A stretch of DNA of 64,000 nucleotides, from assembly GCF_963662255.1 (NCBI RefSeq), contig NC_085047.1:96665619-96729618 (forward strand), read 5' to 3'. The notes beneath the pieces were generated by a model, which saw nothing but the letters and a program-made list of their open reading frames with translations, did no database searches and was not told where the DNA came from. Shown one piece after another: positions 61,601-64,000 of the stretch. This DNA comes from Cinclus cinclus. Its lineage: Eukaryota; Chordata; Aves; Passeriformes; Cinclidae. Position 1 is the first letter of the stretch. Each line of letters opens with the position of its first letter. Position numbers and translations under genes: made by a program.

Positions 61601-64000
61601 AGCAATATGTACAATTCAAACTTCTGCTTTTGTTGTTGGTGTTGTTAGTGCCTCCTGCTAGCGTAAATGAGAGACCTCACTGCCAAGAAAAGGATGCACA
61701 CCTTCCTCATCTGCTTTCCTGCTCTTTCTCTCTAACTGTGTCAATCAACATATCTTGATTTTGACTAACACTAGGTACTAATGATTTATCTAGTCAGAAG
61801 ATCTCAAAGTTTCAGTGTACATGCCTGGTACTATTTATAATGAGTCCTCTTCCCAGAGTGGAGATGCTCCTGGAACTACCATAATTTTCAGTGTGATCTG
61901 GTTTGCTTCCCATCAGACATCCCAGAAATCTGATCGTACTGAGAAATTGCAGTACTTGCCATACCTAACTTTGCTCTCTCTCTCTTTTTTTCCTTTTTTT
62001 TTTTTTTTAATTCTAGGTGTGCATACATCACGCTACTGCCAAAGAGAAGGTAAAAAGTGCAGTTCCCCCAAACTGAAGTCACAGTGGAGTTTGTGTGTCT
62101 TCATGGCTCAGCCCACAGGATGTCACCTTTTTCACTCAAAGCACTCTTGAGGATCCCAGGGTGCTCTGCAGAAGTGTTAGATGTGATTTGTGTTATTTCC
62201 TGACACTCTATCAGACCACCTAAACACATGAGTTCCTTTAAAATACTGCTGGGAGGTGCTCACCTCATACTTGTGGCATCTGTCAGGCACTGCTGACTTA
62301 TCTTCTGCTTGTTGAAAATCCTAGAGTCCTGCAGGTAGTGCAACATATCCAATGAACATGGAAAACTGCTAGGCACTGACTGTTTCCCCCACATTTTATC
62401 CTTAGGAAATCTTTGCAATACAGTGAGGACCATGAATTTAGACAGTTTTAGAGCATTATGGTATCACAGCAGAGATCAGAGCTACTGCTGACTAAACCTG
62501 GCAGAGAGTCAGAAACAACACAGGCCCCTGGTGCAGTGCTGAGCCCAGTGTGACAAACCCAGCTGACAGGCTGATGCAGCTAAGCTGCTGCCAGCAGCTT
62601 TGCATGGTTCCATCCTGGCTTACACAGACCTGTCTGTTGGAGATGGCACATTCCTGAACAGTTCTTCCTTCCTCCTTTCATTTTCCCGTCACTCGATCAT
62701 GGTAAGGCTGTGGTAAGAATGTTCTACAGCTAGCTACAGGAAATTACAGAATTTAGGCAAGTAGGTAGACAAGGGGATCAGGCCCTTAGTTGTTGTTTGG
62801 CATTGCCATAGATAATTGATTTCATGGACCCCTAAAAGGGGTTACACCATATGAACCAGGTGTCTAAACAAATCTGGTCATTGAACTGCTTCAGCTACAT
62901 CAAATAGGAATATCAGTCTCAATTATGTGCACCTAGAAGTGGCAAGGACTAAAAGGCAGTAGTTTCTCAAGTACCTGTCTTCTTGGGGTTTAACTGGTCT
63001 TACTGATTTAAGTAGTGCTGAGATTACACTATTATGTATTCAAGAGTATAAAGCCTTTCAGAAACATCTAGCAACACTGGCATTCTCTATACAGATACAG
63101 AAATGGCAGCAGTCAACTTCTATAAAGTTTCTCAGGTAATCTGATTTTCAGCATATACTTTTAGCAAAGCTGAAGACCAGGCAAGTATCCAGAGACAACT
63201 TTATTGATTTTACCTGAGCCATTACACAGACAGTAATTTCCACCCAATAAAATAAAACAGTCCTTGAAACTGCTCTCTGCAATCTCTCAAGCAGGGTCTT
63301 CTGGTGATATTTACACCATGATGAGAAGATAGAAGGACACATAAAGCATTTTTTTTTTCTTAACTTACAGAATGTGCAATTTAAAATTTTCCAGATTATG
63401 ACAGGGTGGTGGTACTAAACCAAGATTTCTACTTCAGATAGTAAGACTTCTGCAGCTCTAAGGAGCTGGGATCAGGTTTACAACATCAGTACAGCAGGCT
63501 TGTTATTGGATGTCCCAGTGCCAGCTCTGTACTGTAATGGTCTGTGTGACACCTGGAGAAAACAACGGATCACAGCATGTACCTGGAGGGACAGAGGTCA
63601 ATGCACCAACACATGTTCAAGCCACTTCTAATATTTGCTCCTGATGTACAATTTATGGAAATACTATACCTTCCCTACAGTCAGTGAGAGCATTTTCCTA
63701 GACATCAAAAAATGGCTGCTGCATCTGGACACATCATGTGTGCTGTAGAAAGCACTAAATCTTGTGATTTCAGCTCTTTCAGTGTTTCCATAACTGCAAG
63801 GACTTGTCATAAGTCCCACCTCTGATTCATTTGCCCTATATTTCTTAGATTTCTATTATTTACTATAAATATATAAGAAAATAAAGCTTGTCCTTAGTTT
63901 CATTCCTTTTGCAATCTCTTCAACCCTGCTTTTGCTAACACTAGTACAATCAGACCTTTTATTAGTAATAAAACAGTATTTATGTAATGGTCTAATCTAT
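58635..64000. other. Unique AT-rich non-coding stretch
   Basis: No gene or mobile element supported. A near-duplicate phrase 'gggattag...gatgtag' lies at 59394-59441, TATC/TATA-rich text near 61415-61440 and a pyrimidine tract at 61974-62010. Two very short splice-flanked segments (60610-60645 and 62017-62049) are discussed as findings. Confidence 0.5.
60610..60645 (+). other. Weak candidate microexon, EGF-like residues
   Basis: A pyrimidine-rich acceptor (ttattgttacttcttccag) ends at 60609 and a donor GTAAAG starts at 60646, enclosing 36 nt. In the phase-1 frame it encodes GHVGLRCEKIDK, whose GxxGxxC spacing matches the end of an EGF-like domain. It is symmetrical (phase 1 to 1), like many EGF exons, but much shorter than usual. 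No partner exons were recognised. Chance is a serious alternative. Confidence 0.15.

Overview
The window reads as non-coding vertebrate nuclear DNA, almost certainly from a bird and most likely a songbird. It is AT-rich and CpG-poor, with no long open reading frame outside repeats and no bacterial-style gene organisation. Its interspersed repeats are CR1 LINEs (at least six copies, both strands, with recognisable CR1 reverse-transcriptase segments or 3' ends) and avian-type retroviral LTRs. I see no L1 or Alu sequence. It could be a gene desert or the inside of a very large intron. I cannot confirm any intact protein-coding gene.

Layout. 1-5 kb: AT-rich sequence with a hexanucleotide microsatellite (997-1112). 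5.0-5.8 kb: an ERV LTR built of degenerate internal repeats. 5.8-22 kb: mostly unique sequence with two perfect hairpins (8865-8893 and 15586-15610), the second in the start of another LTR fragment at 15553. 22.1-23.3 kb: two LTRs in opposite orientation. 24.95-26.37 kb: the longest CR1 copy, minus strand, keeping the RT palm region. 32.45-33.16 kb: CR1 3' end, plus strand. 38.72-38.92 kb: a CpG-rich candidate terminal exon on the minus strand, protein not recognised. 41.5, 47.2 and 48.8 kb: three further minus-strand CR1 fragments. 52.7 kb: a plus-strand CR1 3' end. 54.1-55.6 kb: a probable solo LTR about 1.5 kb long with a CpG-rich core and near-matching 5-bp flanks.

The most notable locus is 56.50-58.63 kb. 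In order it holds a tRNA-Lys primer-binding site (one mismatch), a betaretrovirus-like Gag matrix segment, a proline-rich stretch, a decayed cold-shock domain of a host Y-box protein (closest to YBX1), a C-rich stretch, a 19-A tract, a short 3' retroviral segment with a polypurine tract, and a 304-bp LTR. Pol and most of env are absent. This order matches what is known of retroviruses that captured a host mRNA (gag-host fusion, poly(A) at the 3' junction). It therefore looks like a fossil of Y-box gene transduction by an endogenous retrovirus. The coding frames are broken by stops and frameshifts, and no 5' LTR is visible.

Beyond 58.6 kb the sequence is again unique and AT-rich, with two very short stretches flanked by good splice signals (60610-60645, EGF-like; 62017-62049). 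They are reported only as weak candidates.
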